A stretch of 64,000 nt of DNA from Variovorax sp. J2L1-78 (lineage in GTDB: Bacteria; Pseudomonadota; Gammaproteobacteria; Burkholderiales; Burkholderiaceae_C), in the NCBI RefSeq assembly GCF_030317205.1, contig NZ_JASZYB010000004.1, positions 310,001 to 374,000 of the forward strand. The letters are read 5' to 3'. The translations under genes were made by a program, and so were the position numbers. The notes beneath the pieces are model-generated. The model was not told the DNA's origin and did no database searches. It worked only from the letters and a program-made list of their open reading frames with translations. Positions 43,066 through 49,346 of this stretch are shown one piece after another (positions within the stretch are counted from its first letter, which is position 1; every line of letters starts with the position of its first letter).

Positions 43066-43108
43066 CGGCTGCAACGCGCCGTCGCCCCGTGCCGATGCCG
43101 CGGAACTC

Positions 43109-43122
43109 TTGCCCTACATCAA
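43109..43122. promoter_or_regulatory. FNR/Anr-like box, placed for ompW
   Basis: TTGCCCTACATCAA has a perfect ATCAA half and TTG of the other half. A GACACT -10 candidate (43145-43150) is centred exactly 32 bases downstream, and the ompW ATG follows at 43201. Confidence 0.55.
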
Positions 43123-43200
43123 GGACGCGGAACGCGCGCCTGCCGACACTGACTCCCGGCTGCCGACCCCGTGTGTCGGCCACAACTGGAGTCCTAGACC

Positions 43201-43857
43201 ATGAAGAAGAACCTCGCCCGCGCCCTCGTTGCCGCTACCCTGCTCGGCACGCTGTGCGCCGTTCCTGCGCTGGCGCAGGAAGCCCAGGGCAACTGGCTGG
43301 TGCGTGCCCGTGCCGTGCGCCTCGACCCTGCCAACAAGTCGGACGCCATCGGCGCACTGGCCGTGCCGGAGGATGCGATCACGATCAACAAGAAGACGAT
43401 TCCCGAAGTCGACATCACCTACTTCTTCACACCGAACATCGCGGCGGAGCTGGTGCTGACCGTGCCGCAGAAGCAGCGCGTGACCATCGAGCAAAGCGCG
43501 CTCGGCGGCCCAGTGGACATCGGCACCTTCAAGCACCTGCCGCCGACGCTGACGCTGCAGTACCACTTCCTGCCCGAGGGCACGTTCCGCCCCTATGTCG
43601 GTGCCGGCTTCAACTACACGCGCATCAGCTCGACCAACCTCAACGTGCCGACCGTCGGCCGGCTGGACCTGGACCACAACAGCTTCGGCTTGGCCGTGGG
43701 CGCCGGTTTCGACATCAAGGTCGCCAAGAACGTGTTCCTGAACTTCGACGTGAAGAAGGTGCAGATCCGCACCGACGTGAGCCTGAACGGCAACAAGCTG
43801 TCGACGGTCAAGGTCGACCCGCTGCTGATCGGCGTGGGCATCGGCTACCGCTTCTAG
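43201..43857 (+). CDS. ompW: OmpW family outer-membrane protein
   Basis: A 218-residue outer-membrane beta-barrel with signal peptide (LARALVAATLLGTLCAVPALAQ). OmpW features are QGNWLVRARAVRLDP at the mature start, VDITYFFTPNIAAELVL, LPPTLTLQYHFLPEGTFRPY, VGAGFNYTRIS and the terminal YRF with a C-terminal Phe. It forms an eight-stranded barrel thought to pass small hydrophobic molecules. It is divergent from azurin across two FNR/Anr-like boxes, in line with oxygen control of ompW known from enteric bacteria. Confidence 0.96.
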   Translation: MKKNLARALVAATLLGTLCAVPALAQEAQGNWLVRARAVRLDPANKSDAIGALAVPEDAITINKKTIPEVDITYFFTPNIAAELVLTVPQKQRVTIEQSALGGPVDIGTFKHLPPTLTLQYHFLPEGTFRPYVGAGFNYTRISSTNLNVPTVGRLDLDHNSFGLAVGAGFDIKVAKNVFLNFDVKKVQIRTDVSLNGNKLSTVKVDPLLIGVGIGYRF

Positions 43858-43861
43858 AAAT

Positions 43862-43965
43862 TGGCCCCCCCCCGAAGCGGCGCACTGCGTGTCGCCGCCG
43901 CCCCCTCGAGGGGGCGATACCAGCGGCCTGGCAAAGCCACTTCCGCGGTATCCCTGGCCTCCGCC
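43862..43965. repeat. GC-rich intergenic repeat element
   Basis: A C-tract is followed by GAAGCGGCGCACTGCGTGTC, the perfect palindrome GCCCCCTCGAGGGGGC (43900-43915) and CAGCGGCCTGGCAAAGCC. I recall near-identical intergenic sequences in other Comamonadaceae genomes. Only one copy is present in this window, so repeat status rests on memory. Confidence 0.45.
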
Positions 43966-44079
43966 GCACCGGTTCGTCAATGTGGTTTCGCGCCCACGTA
44001 GGGGAGAACCGAGAGCGGAGATCATCGCTGCGAATAAGGTCTATACGAAAGTCACGTCGCACGCGAACCGGCACCTGCC

Positions 44080-44085
44080 TAGAAT
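44080..44085 (+). promoter_or_regulatory. -10 box of guaC
   Basis: TAGAAT, with a poor -35 (GTCGCA, 18-base spacer). Transcription would start at about 44092, directly at the hairpin that follows. Confidence 0.4.
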
Positions 44086-44090
44086 CGGTC

Positions 44091-44124
44091 ACCGGGCCCA
44101 AGTTTCTTGTCGCCCGGTTTTTTT
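44091..44124 (+). terminator. Intrinsic terminator/attenuator in the guaC leader
   Basis: ACCGGGC (44091-44097) pairs with GCCCGGT (44112-44118) around a 14-base loop, followed by seven T (44118-44124). It lies about 95 bases before the guaC start and just after the -10 box, so it could attenuate guaC or end ompW transcription. Confidence 0.65.
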
Positions 44125-44218
44125 GCGTCTGCAGGGCGCGAATCGACCGGGCCGGGACCAAGCGCCCACGCCGCCGGAAATCGTTCCGCGGTGCACCTTC
44201 ACAGGAGCTTGGTTTCTC

Positions 44219-45196
44219 ATGCAGATCTTCGACTACGACAACATCCTGCTGCTGCCGCGCAAATGCCGCGTGGAAAGCCGTTCGGAATGCGACGCGAGCG
44301 TCACACTCGGCGGCCGCAGCTTCCGCATCCCGGTCGTGCCGGCCAACATGAAGACGGTGGTCGACGAGCGCATCAGCCTCTGGCTGGCGCAGCACGGCTA
44401 TTTCTATGTGATGCACCGCTTCGACCTCGACAACGTCAAGTTCGTGAAGCACATGCACGCCAAGGGCACCTTCGCCTCGATCTCGCTGGGGGTGAAGCAG
44501 GCGGACTACGATACGGTCGACCAGTTGGCCGCGGCCGGCCTCGTGCCGGAATACATCACGATCGACATCGCGCACGGCCATGCCGACACGGTGAAGAACA
44601 TGATCGCCTACCTCAAGGACAAGCTGCCTAAGAGCTTCGTGATCGCGGGCAATGTGGGTACGCCCGAGGCCGTCATCGACCTGGAGAACTGGGGCGCCGA
44701 CGCGACCAAAGTCGGCATCGGCCCGGGCAAGGTCTGCATCACCAAGCTCAAGACCGGGTTCGGCACGGGTGGCTGGCAGCTGAGCGCGCTCAAGTGGTGT
44801 GCGCGGGTGGCGACCAAGCCCATCATTGCCGACGGCGGCATCCGCGACCATGGCGACATCGCCAAGAGCATCCGCTTCGGCGCGTCGATGGTGATGATCG
44901 GTTCGCTGTTCGCGGGCCATGAAGAGTCGCCCGGCAAGACGGTCGAGGTCGACGGCGTGCTCTTCAAGGAGTACTACGGCTCGGCCAGCGACTTCAACAA
45001 GGGCGAGTACAAGCATGTCGAAGGCAAGCGCATCCTCGAGCCGATCAAAGGCAAGCTGGCCGACACGCTGATCGAGATGGAGCAGGACGTGCAGAGCTCC
45101 ATCAGCTATGCCGGCGGCAAGGCGCTGATGGACATCCGCAAGGTCAACTACGTCACGCTCGGCGGCGCCAACGAAGGCGAACACCTGCTGATGTAG
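44219..45196 (+). CDS. guaC: GMP reductase
   Basis: A 325-residue TIM-barrel enzyme that reduces GMP to IMP with NADPH in purine salvage. Features are the start MQIFDYDNILLLPRKCRVES, VVPANMKTVVDE, the catalytic loop VGIGPGKVCITK with the active-site Cys, GGWQLSALKWCA, and PIIADGGIRDHGDIAKSIRF. The CBS domains of IMP dehydrogenase are absent, which together with the length identifies GuaC of the shorter (GuaC2) type. ATG at 44219 has an AGGAG box at 44201-44205, and the open frame upstream lacks similarity. A terminator-like hairpin sits in its leader. Confidence 0.96.
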   Translation: MQIFDYDNILLLPRKCRVESRSECDASVTLGGRSFRIPVVPANMKTVVDERISLWLAQHGYFYVMHRFDLDNVKFVKHMHAKGTFASISLGVKQADYDTVDQLAAAGLVPEYITIDIAHGHADTVKNMIAYLKDKLPKSFVIAGNVGTPEAVIDLENWGADATKVGIGPGKVCITKLKTGFGTGGWQLSALKWCARVATKPIIADGGIRDHGDIAKSIRFGASMVMIGSLFAGHEESPGKTVEVDGVLFKEYYGSASDFNKGEYKHVEGKRILEPIKGKLADTLIEMEQDVQSSISYAGGKALMDIRKVNYVTLGGANEGEHLLM

Positions 45197-45214
45197 CGCC
45201 TGCTCACCGCCGCG

Positions 45215-46081
45215 TCAGGCGTCCAGCAGGTCGACGGCGTGGTGGTGCAGCGCATGGGCCGGGTCGGCCAGCGCCTCGACGATGCTGAAGTGGTTGAGGC
45301 CCGGCAGCAGTTCGCAGACCGGCACGGTCTTCGTGCCCCATGCCTTGCGGATCACGGCGTTCTGGGCATGGAAGGCTTCGCTCTCGTCGGCACCGGCCAC
45401 GGTGTAGAGCGTGCCGCGTTTCGGTGCCGGCCACAGCGCCGGGCTCGCACGTCGCGCATCCTCCTCGGTCAGCCGCAGCGAATCGGCCAGGAAAGGCACA
45501 TGCCGAATCTCCCGCAGGTCGTGCAGGCCCGAGATCGACAGCGCATTGCGCACCAGCCCGGCGGGCAGATCCGGCGCCACCGCCTGCCAGTCGCAGGCCA
45601 GCAGCATCGCCGCCAGATGCCCCCCCGCCGAGTGACCGGCCACGGTGATGCGCGAAGGATCACCGCCATAGGCGGCGACATGGCGCCACGTCCAGGCCAG
45701 GGCCTGCACCATCTGCAGCGCGATCGCCGGGATCGTCACTGGCGCGGCCTCGGTGCCGGGGCACAGCGCGTAGTTGGGCAGCACCACGCAGGCGCCGCGT
45801 TGGACGAAGGGCGGCGCCACGAAGGAATGGTCGCTCTTGTCGAGCGAGCGCCACCAGCCGCCATGGATGAAGAAGAGCACCGGCGCGTCGGACGAGGCAC
45901 CGGGGAAGATGTCGAGCGTCTCGCCGGGTGCATCGCCATAGCGGACGTCGAGCACGCCGGGCATGGCGGCGCGGGCCTGCCCCGACTCGCGCGTCCAGCG
46001 CGCAAGGTGCTCGCCGCTTTCAGGCACGCGAGCGCGATTGTTGTACATGCGCTCGAGCCAAGCGGGGTCATAGGTCGTCAT
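45215..46081 (-). CDS. Alpha/beta hydrolase (kynurenine formamidase-like)
   Basis: A 288-residue hydrolase with the oxyanion motif FFIHGGWWRSLDKSDHSF, nucleophile Ser in VAGHSAGGHLAAM, Asp near the C-terminal GADES segment and a candidate catalytic His in LPGLNHFSIVE. The HGGWW form and overall length resemble the esterase/arylformamidase group (KynB-unrelated kynurenine formamidases and carboxylesterases). The start MTTYDPAWLERMYNNRARVPE is typical of that group. No tryptophan-degradation genes are adjacent, so the substrate is unproven. It converges with guaC with 18 bases between. Confidence 0.88.
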   Translation of the reverse strand: MTTYDPAWLERMYNNRARVPESGEHLARWTRESGQARAAMPGVLDVRYGDAPGETLDIFPGASSDAPVLFFIHGGWWRSLDKSDHSFVAPPFVQRGACVVLPNYALCPGTEAAPVTIPAIALQMVQALAWTWRHVAAYGGDPSRITVAGHSAGGHLAAMLLACDWQAVAPDLPAGLVRNALSISGLHDLREIRHVPFLADSLRLTEEDARRASPALWPAPKRGTLYTVAGADESEAFHAQNAVIRKAWGTKTVPVCELLPGLNHFSIVEALADPAHALHHHAVDLLDA

Positions 46082-46160
46082 GAATTCGAACTCCTTCAGC
46101 GTCGAGGATAGCGCCGCGCCCTTCAACGTTCAGCGCCTCGCAGCCCTCGAGGGATCTGGT

Positions 46161-46166
46161 TAGAAT
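46161..46166 (+). promoter_or_regulatory. -10 box of tRNA-Ala
   Basis: TAGAAT, ending 12 bases before the mature tRNA 5' end. The -35 region is weak. Confidence 0.45.
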
Positions 46167-46178
46167 TCGCCCTGCGTT

Positions 46179-46254
<76 letters not shown>

Positions 46255-46264
46255 ACTCGATCCC

Positions 46265-46296
46265 AAAAGCCTCGGCGTCCGCGCCGAGGCTTTTTT
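46265..46296. terminator. Terminator after tRNA-Ala (possibly bidirectional)
   Basis: GCCTCGGCG (46269-46277) pairs with CGCCGAGGC (46282-46290). Six T follow (46291-46296) and four A precede, so it may also end the convergent SDR gene. Confidence 0.85.
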
Positions 46297-46311
46297 CGTG
46301 GCGCGCCGCCC

Positions 46312-47031
46312 TCAAGCGTCGAGGGCGAGATGCTGGCCGTGCAGCGCCTGGGCGGCAGGCGATGCCAGGAAGGCCACCGTCTGCGCCGCGACATCGGTCG
46401 ACACCCACTCCGCCGGGTTGGCGTCGGGCATGGCTTGTCGGTTGGCGGGCGTGTCGAGCACGCTGGGCGCGATGCTGTTGACCCGGACGCCATGCGGCGA
46501 CAGCTCGGCCGCCATCGCCTCGACCAGGCGCTGCAGCGCACTCTTGGACGCGATGTACGCGGACATCGAGGCCAACCCGTGCCCCGCGATCTTGGCCGTG
46601 ACGGCGATCACGCTGCCGGCCTTGCGCTCGACCATCGACGGCACGAAAGCCTGCGCCACGGCGACGAAGGACCAGGCATTGAGGTTCATCATGCGGTCCC
46701 AACTGGCGCGGTCGAGCGTGTGCACGGATGCGCCCATCTCGAAACCGCCTGCCACGTGCACGACGGTGTCGACATGCTGGAAGGCCTGAAGGATCTGCCC
46801 GGCGGCGGCCCGCATGCCCGCGTCGGACGTCACATCCGCCGCGATCAGCAGATGGCGCGAGTTGTCGAGCCCCGGAAAGGCATCGGCCAGTTGGCGCTCG
46901 CTGTGACCGATGAGCGCCAGCCGGGCGCCGTCGCTCATGAAACGCTGAACCACGGCACGCCCGAGCGCGCCGGCGGCGCCGGTGATCACAACGTGCGGCG
47001 GTTCGGAGGCGGAAGGAACAAAGGTGGCCAT
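46312..47031 (-). CDS. SDR-family oxidoreductase (atypical active site)
   Basis: A 239-residue short-chain dehydrogenase. The NAD(P)-binding motif VVITGAAGALGRAVVQRF, the AGG of VVHVAGGFEMG, the Asn in MMNLNAWSF and the YIASK catalytic Tyr-Lys pair are present. The residue 13 positions before the Tyr, normally the catalytic Ser, is Ala, with Thr next to it (VTAKIAG), so catalysis may rely on Thr or be impaired. The substrate is unknown. It converges with the tRNA-Ala gene and is divergent from tRNA-Lys. Confidence 0.9.
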   Translation of the reverse strand: MATFVPSASEPPHVVITGAAGALGRAVVQRFMSDGARLALIGHSERQLADAFPGLDNSRHLLIAADVTSDAGMRAAAGQILQAFQHVDTVVHVAGGFEMGASVHTLDRASWDRMMNLNAWSFVAVAQAFVPSMVERKAGSVIAVTAKIAGHGLASMSAYIASKSALQRLVEAMAAELSPHGVRVNSIAPSVLDTPANRQAMPDANPAEWVSTDVAAQTVAFLASPAAQALHGQHLALDA

Positions 47032-47066
47032 TGTTGGATTTTTGACAGAGGGGAGCCGCGCATCCT

Positions 47067-47094
47067 ACGACAGCCCGATTTCTATGGCTATAAT
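47067..47094 (+). promoter_or_regulatory. Promoter of tRNA-Lys
   Basis: A perfect TATAAT (47089-47094) with ACGACA (47067-47072, four of six matching TTGACA) and a 16-base spacer. A GC-rich discriminator follows, as in stringently controlled tRNA promoters. Confidence 0.6.
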
Positions 47095-47134
47095 CGCAGT
47101 CTTGCCTGATGACAGCGATGTCGATGTCAGTCAG

Positions 47135-47210
47135 GGGCTCTTAGCTCAGTTGGTAGAGCAGCGGACTCTTAATCCGTAGGTCGAGTGTTCGAGTCACTCA
47201 GGGCCCACCA
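47135..47210 (+). tRNA. tRNA-Lys (anticodon CTT)
   Basis: A 76-base cloverleaf with encoded CCA. The acceptor GGGCTCT pairs with AGGGCCC. The D-arm is TAGCTCAGTTGGTAGAGC, and the anticodon loop CTCTTAA gives anticodon CTT for AAG codons. The T-loop GTTCGAGTC is normal. Confidence 0.97.
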
Positions 47211-47228
47211 ACATACCGATAAGAATCA

Positions 47229-47260
47229 AGCACTTAGGCCGCAAGCCTAGGTGCTTTTTT
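47229..47260 (+). terminator. Terminator after tRNA-Lys
   Basis: An 11-base stem (47229-47239 with 47245-47255, one G-T pair) and loop CGCAA are followed by TTTTTT. The remaining bases up to the MarR gene (47261-47464) show nothing recognisable. Confidence 0.88.
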
Positions 47261-47464
47261 CTTTGCAGGGCTCTGAGACGGATTTGTGCCATGAATGGCA
47301 CGGCCTCCATGCCGCAATCCGCTCGATCGCTCCGCATGGGCGCCAGATGATTCGTGGCAAGGTGGGCGTAACGCCTCACCGCCCCCGCACGCGCCCAGCC
47401 TCCATCCCCGCAAGACGCGTACAAGGGCGTGCCGCCCTGCACGTACCAGCAATCAATTGGCTGC

Positions 47465-47911
47465 TCAGCCCGCCTCGCACTCGTCGATAAAGTTCTCGAG
47501 CAGCTTCTTGAGCTGGCTGGTCTTGCGCGGCCCGAGTGCTTCCTCGATCACGCTGTGGTGCGCGTCGACGCTCTTCTTGAGCCGCGATACGGTTTCCAGG
47601 CCCAGATCGCTGATGTAGACCAGCACCCGTCGGCTGTCGGCGGCATCGGCCGCGCGCAGCACCAAGCCGCGGCTCACCAGCTTGTCGATGTTCTTCGTGA
47701 GCGCCGGATGGTTCAGCAGCACGATTTCCGCCAGCTCGCCCATGGAGCGGCCTTGCTCGTCCGCGAGAACCTGCAGGATGCGCCAGTGCTCCTCCGTCAC
47801 CTCCTCCGCTGCGATGGATTGCGCCAGTCCGATGCGCATGCGTCGGTTGGCGGACGCCAGCAGGTAGGCGAGGTACTGCGAGATGTCTTGCGGAGGGTCT
47901 TGCGGGGACAT
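47465..47911 (-). CDS. MarR-family transcriptional regulator
   Basis: A 148-residue winged-helix repressor with the MarR layout: N-terminal dimer helix (YLAYLLASANRRMRIGLAQS), recognition region HWRILQVLADEQGRSMGELA and LLNHPALTKNIDKLVSRGLV, the wing RAADAADSRRVLVYISDLG, and C-terminal dimer helices. It is divergent from the AmiC-like sensor gene and upstream of the amide operon. An imperfect palindrome overlaps the -35 of its own promoter, and a near-identical perfect one sits at the amidase promoter, so it probably represses itself and the amide genes. Its ligand is probably the amide or a breakdown product. Confidence 0.93.
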   Translation of the reverse strand: MSPQDPPQDISQYLAYLLASANRRMRIGLAQSIAAEEVTEEHWRILQVLADEQGRSMGELAEIVLLNHPALTKNIDKLVSRGLVLRAADAADSRRVLVYISDLGLETVSRLKKSVDAHHSVIEEALGPRKTSQLKKLLENFIDECEAG

Positions 47912-47952
47912 GGTGCGGGGCAACGATCTGCATCGCGTTGTTCTGTCTCGCC

Positions 47953-47981
47953 AGTTTAGCAACGAACCTTTTCCTTGGAAA
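47953..47981 (-). promoter_or_regulatory. marR promoter
   Basis: TTTCCA (-35, 47976-47981) and TAAACT (-10, 47953-47958) on the minus strand, 17 bases apart, each matching four of six consensus bases. The -35 lies inside the operator-like palindrome. Confidence 0.45.
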
Positions 47982-47982
47982 G
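47969..47982. promoter_or_regulatory. Operator-like palindrome at marR
   Basis: TTTTCCTTGGAAAG matches the core of the perfect palindrome at 49222-49247 at 12 of 14 positions and covers the marR -35. It is a candidate MarR binding site. Confidence 0.55.
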
Positions 47983-48050
47983 GATTGGCGCGATTTTTGC
48001 GACGCTGCTTTTCCCAGCCTCCGTCTTGGTGCATTGCCCGGGAACTTCCG

Positions 48051-49205
48051 ATGTATTCGCCCCTTCGATCGGTCACGCCGCGCGCGCCTGCCGCCTTGCC
48101 GGGCAGCGCGTTGCGCCGTCCGTTGTGTTCCGGCCAGGCCGAGCGGCCGCTACTGGCGCGGCAGGAACTGCAGATCGCCCTGTGCGTGCCACTGGGCGGA
48201 ACGGCCGGCATCTGGGGGCCATCGGCGATGGCTTCGGCCAAGCTGGCCGTGGCCGAACTCAACCGCGAAGCAGGCATCGGCGGACGCTCGTGCCGTCTGC
48301 TGACCATCAATGCGTCCGATGATTCGCCCGATATCGAGGCCACCCTGACCGAGTTGGTGCAGGCCGGCGACATCGACGCCATCATCGGCATGCACACCAG
48401 CGGTGTGCGCCAGCGCATCCTGCGCGCTATCGGTGGCCAGATTCCTTTCATCTACACGCCGCTCTACGAAGGCGGGGAATCGACGCCCGGTGTCTTCGCC
48501 ATCGGCGAGACGACCGCGCGCCAGCTGCAGCCTGCGATCCACTGGCTCGGCCAGCGCAAACGCCCACGGCGCTGGTTCGCCATCGGCAACGACTACGTCT
48601 GGCCCCATGTCTCGCACCGCATGGCGCGCGGCTACATCAGCGAAGCCGGAGCCGAACTCGTCGGCGAGATGTACGTGCCCTTCGGCACCACCGACTACTC
48701 CCAGGCACTCGATGCGCTGCGGCTGAACCGGGCCGACGCGGTGCTGTTGTCGCTGGTCGGCCAGGATGCGATCGACTTCAACCGCGCATTCGGTGCAGCG
48801 GGCTTCTCGCGCGCGATGCTGCGGCTGTCCTGCGCGCTCGGAGAGAACGAGCTGCTCGGCATCGGCGGCGACAACGCAGAGGACCTGTACGTGGCCTGCG
48901 GCTACTTCGCCACCCTCGATACCGAGGCCAACCTCGCATTCAAGGAGCGGTACCGCGCCCATTTCGGCGAGCGCGCGCCCACGCTCAACACCTTCGGCCA
49001 GTCGACCTACGAAGGCATGCATTTCCTGGCGGCCCTGCTCGATCGGGAACAGGGCCAGCGGGCCTACCACGAGCACCTGGGCGGCGCGCCGCTGCGCTAC
49101 CGCAGCGTTCGCAACGCGGCCTACGAGGGCGACGGCATCACGCGCACGCCCATCTATCTCGCACGCGCCGAAGGCAACGCGTTCCGCGTGATCACGCAGT
49201 TCTGA
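48051..49205 (+). CDS. AmiC-like amide-sensing/substrate-binding protein, no signal peptide
   Basis: A 384-residue protein with the type I periplasmic-binding fold of AmiC and UrtA (from residue 45: LQIALCVPLGGTAGIWGPSA, AVAELNREAGIGGRSCRLL, GMHTSGVRQRILRAIGGQIP, TPLYEGGESTPGVFAIGE, WFAIGNDYVWPHVSHRMARG). There is no hydrophobic export signal; the first 44 residues are Arg/Pro-rich. AmiC of Pseudomonas is likewise a cytosolic amide sensor of about 385 residues that controls an amidase operon. The gene lies between marR and the amidase genes, so a sensor role is favoured over transport. The start codon is uncertain because no strong ribosome site is visible. Confidence 0.85.
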   Translation: MYSPLRSVTPRAPAALPGSALRRPLCSGQAERPLLARQELQIALCVPLGGTAGIWGPSAMASAKLAVAELNREAGIGGRSCRLLTINASDDSPDIEATLTELVQAGDIDAIIGMHTSGVRQRILRAIGGQIPFIYTPLYEGGESTPGVFAIGETTARQLQPAIHWLGQRKRPRRWFAIGNDYVWPHVSHRMARGYISEAGAELVGEMYVPFGTTDYSQALDALRLNRADAVLLSLVGQDAIDFNRAFGAAGFSRAMLRLSCALGENELLGIGGDNAEDLYVACGYFATLDTEANLAFKERYRAHFGERAPTLNTFGQSTYEGMHFLAALLDREQGQRAYHEHLGGAPLRYRSVRNAAYEGDGITRTPIYLARAEGNAFRVITQF

Positions 49206-49221
49206 GCCGCTCTGCCAACTC

Positions 49222-49247
49222 ATTTTGTTTTCCTAGGAAAACAAAAT
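49222..49247. promoter_or_regulatory. Perfect 26-base palindrome upstream of the amide operon
   Basis: A 26-base perfect inverted repeat with core TTTTCCTAGGAAAA (49228-49241), ending 2 bases before the -35 of the amidase promoter. The same core occurs at marR. It is A/T-rich in a very GC-rich region and is a strong operator candidate. Confidence 0.7.
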
Positions 49248-49249
49248 AC

Positions 49250-49278
49250 TTGACTTGGAAAATATCGACTCACAGAAT
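49250..49278 (+). promoter_or_regulatory. Promoter of the amidase operon
   Basis: TTGACT (49250-49255, five of six) and CAGAAT (49273-49278, four of six) with a 17-base spacer. The amidase ATG follows at 49347. Confidence 0.6.
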
Positions 49279-49346
49279 CCAGCCATGACGCACTGCCGGA
49301 CCGGAGGTCTTGCAGGCGCCCCTCAACACAGACAACGGAGTCCGTC

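Larger units (their letters stand above)
43858..44218. other. 361-base gap between ompW and guaC
   Basis: No convincing gene. The left part (about 43862-43965) is a GC-rich intergenic repeat with a 16-base perfect palindrome. The middle (43966-44079) shows nothing recognisable. The right part holds a -10 box, a hairpin with a T-run and the guaC leader, with AGGAG at 44201-44205. Confidence 0.6.

Noticed and set aside
43971..44218. Purine riboswitch upstream of guaC
   Set aside because: None of the conserved three-way junction elements of purine or PRPP riboswitches is visible; only a simple terminator hairpin is seen.
47042..47047. Perfect TTGACA as -35 of tRNA-Lys
   Set aside because: It is 41 bases from the TATAAT box, too far for one promoter. 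ACGACA at 16 bases fits better.
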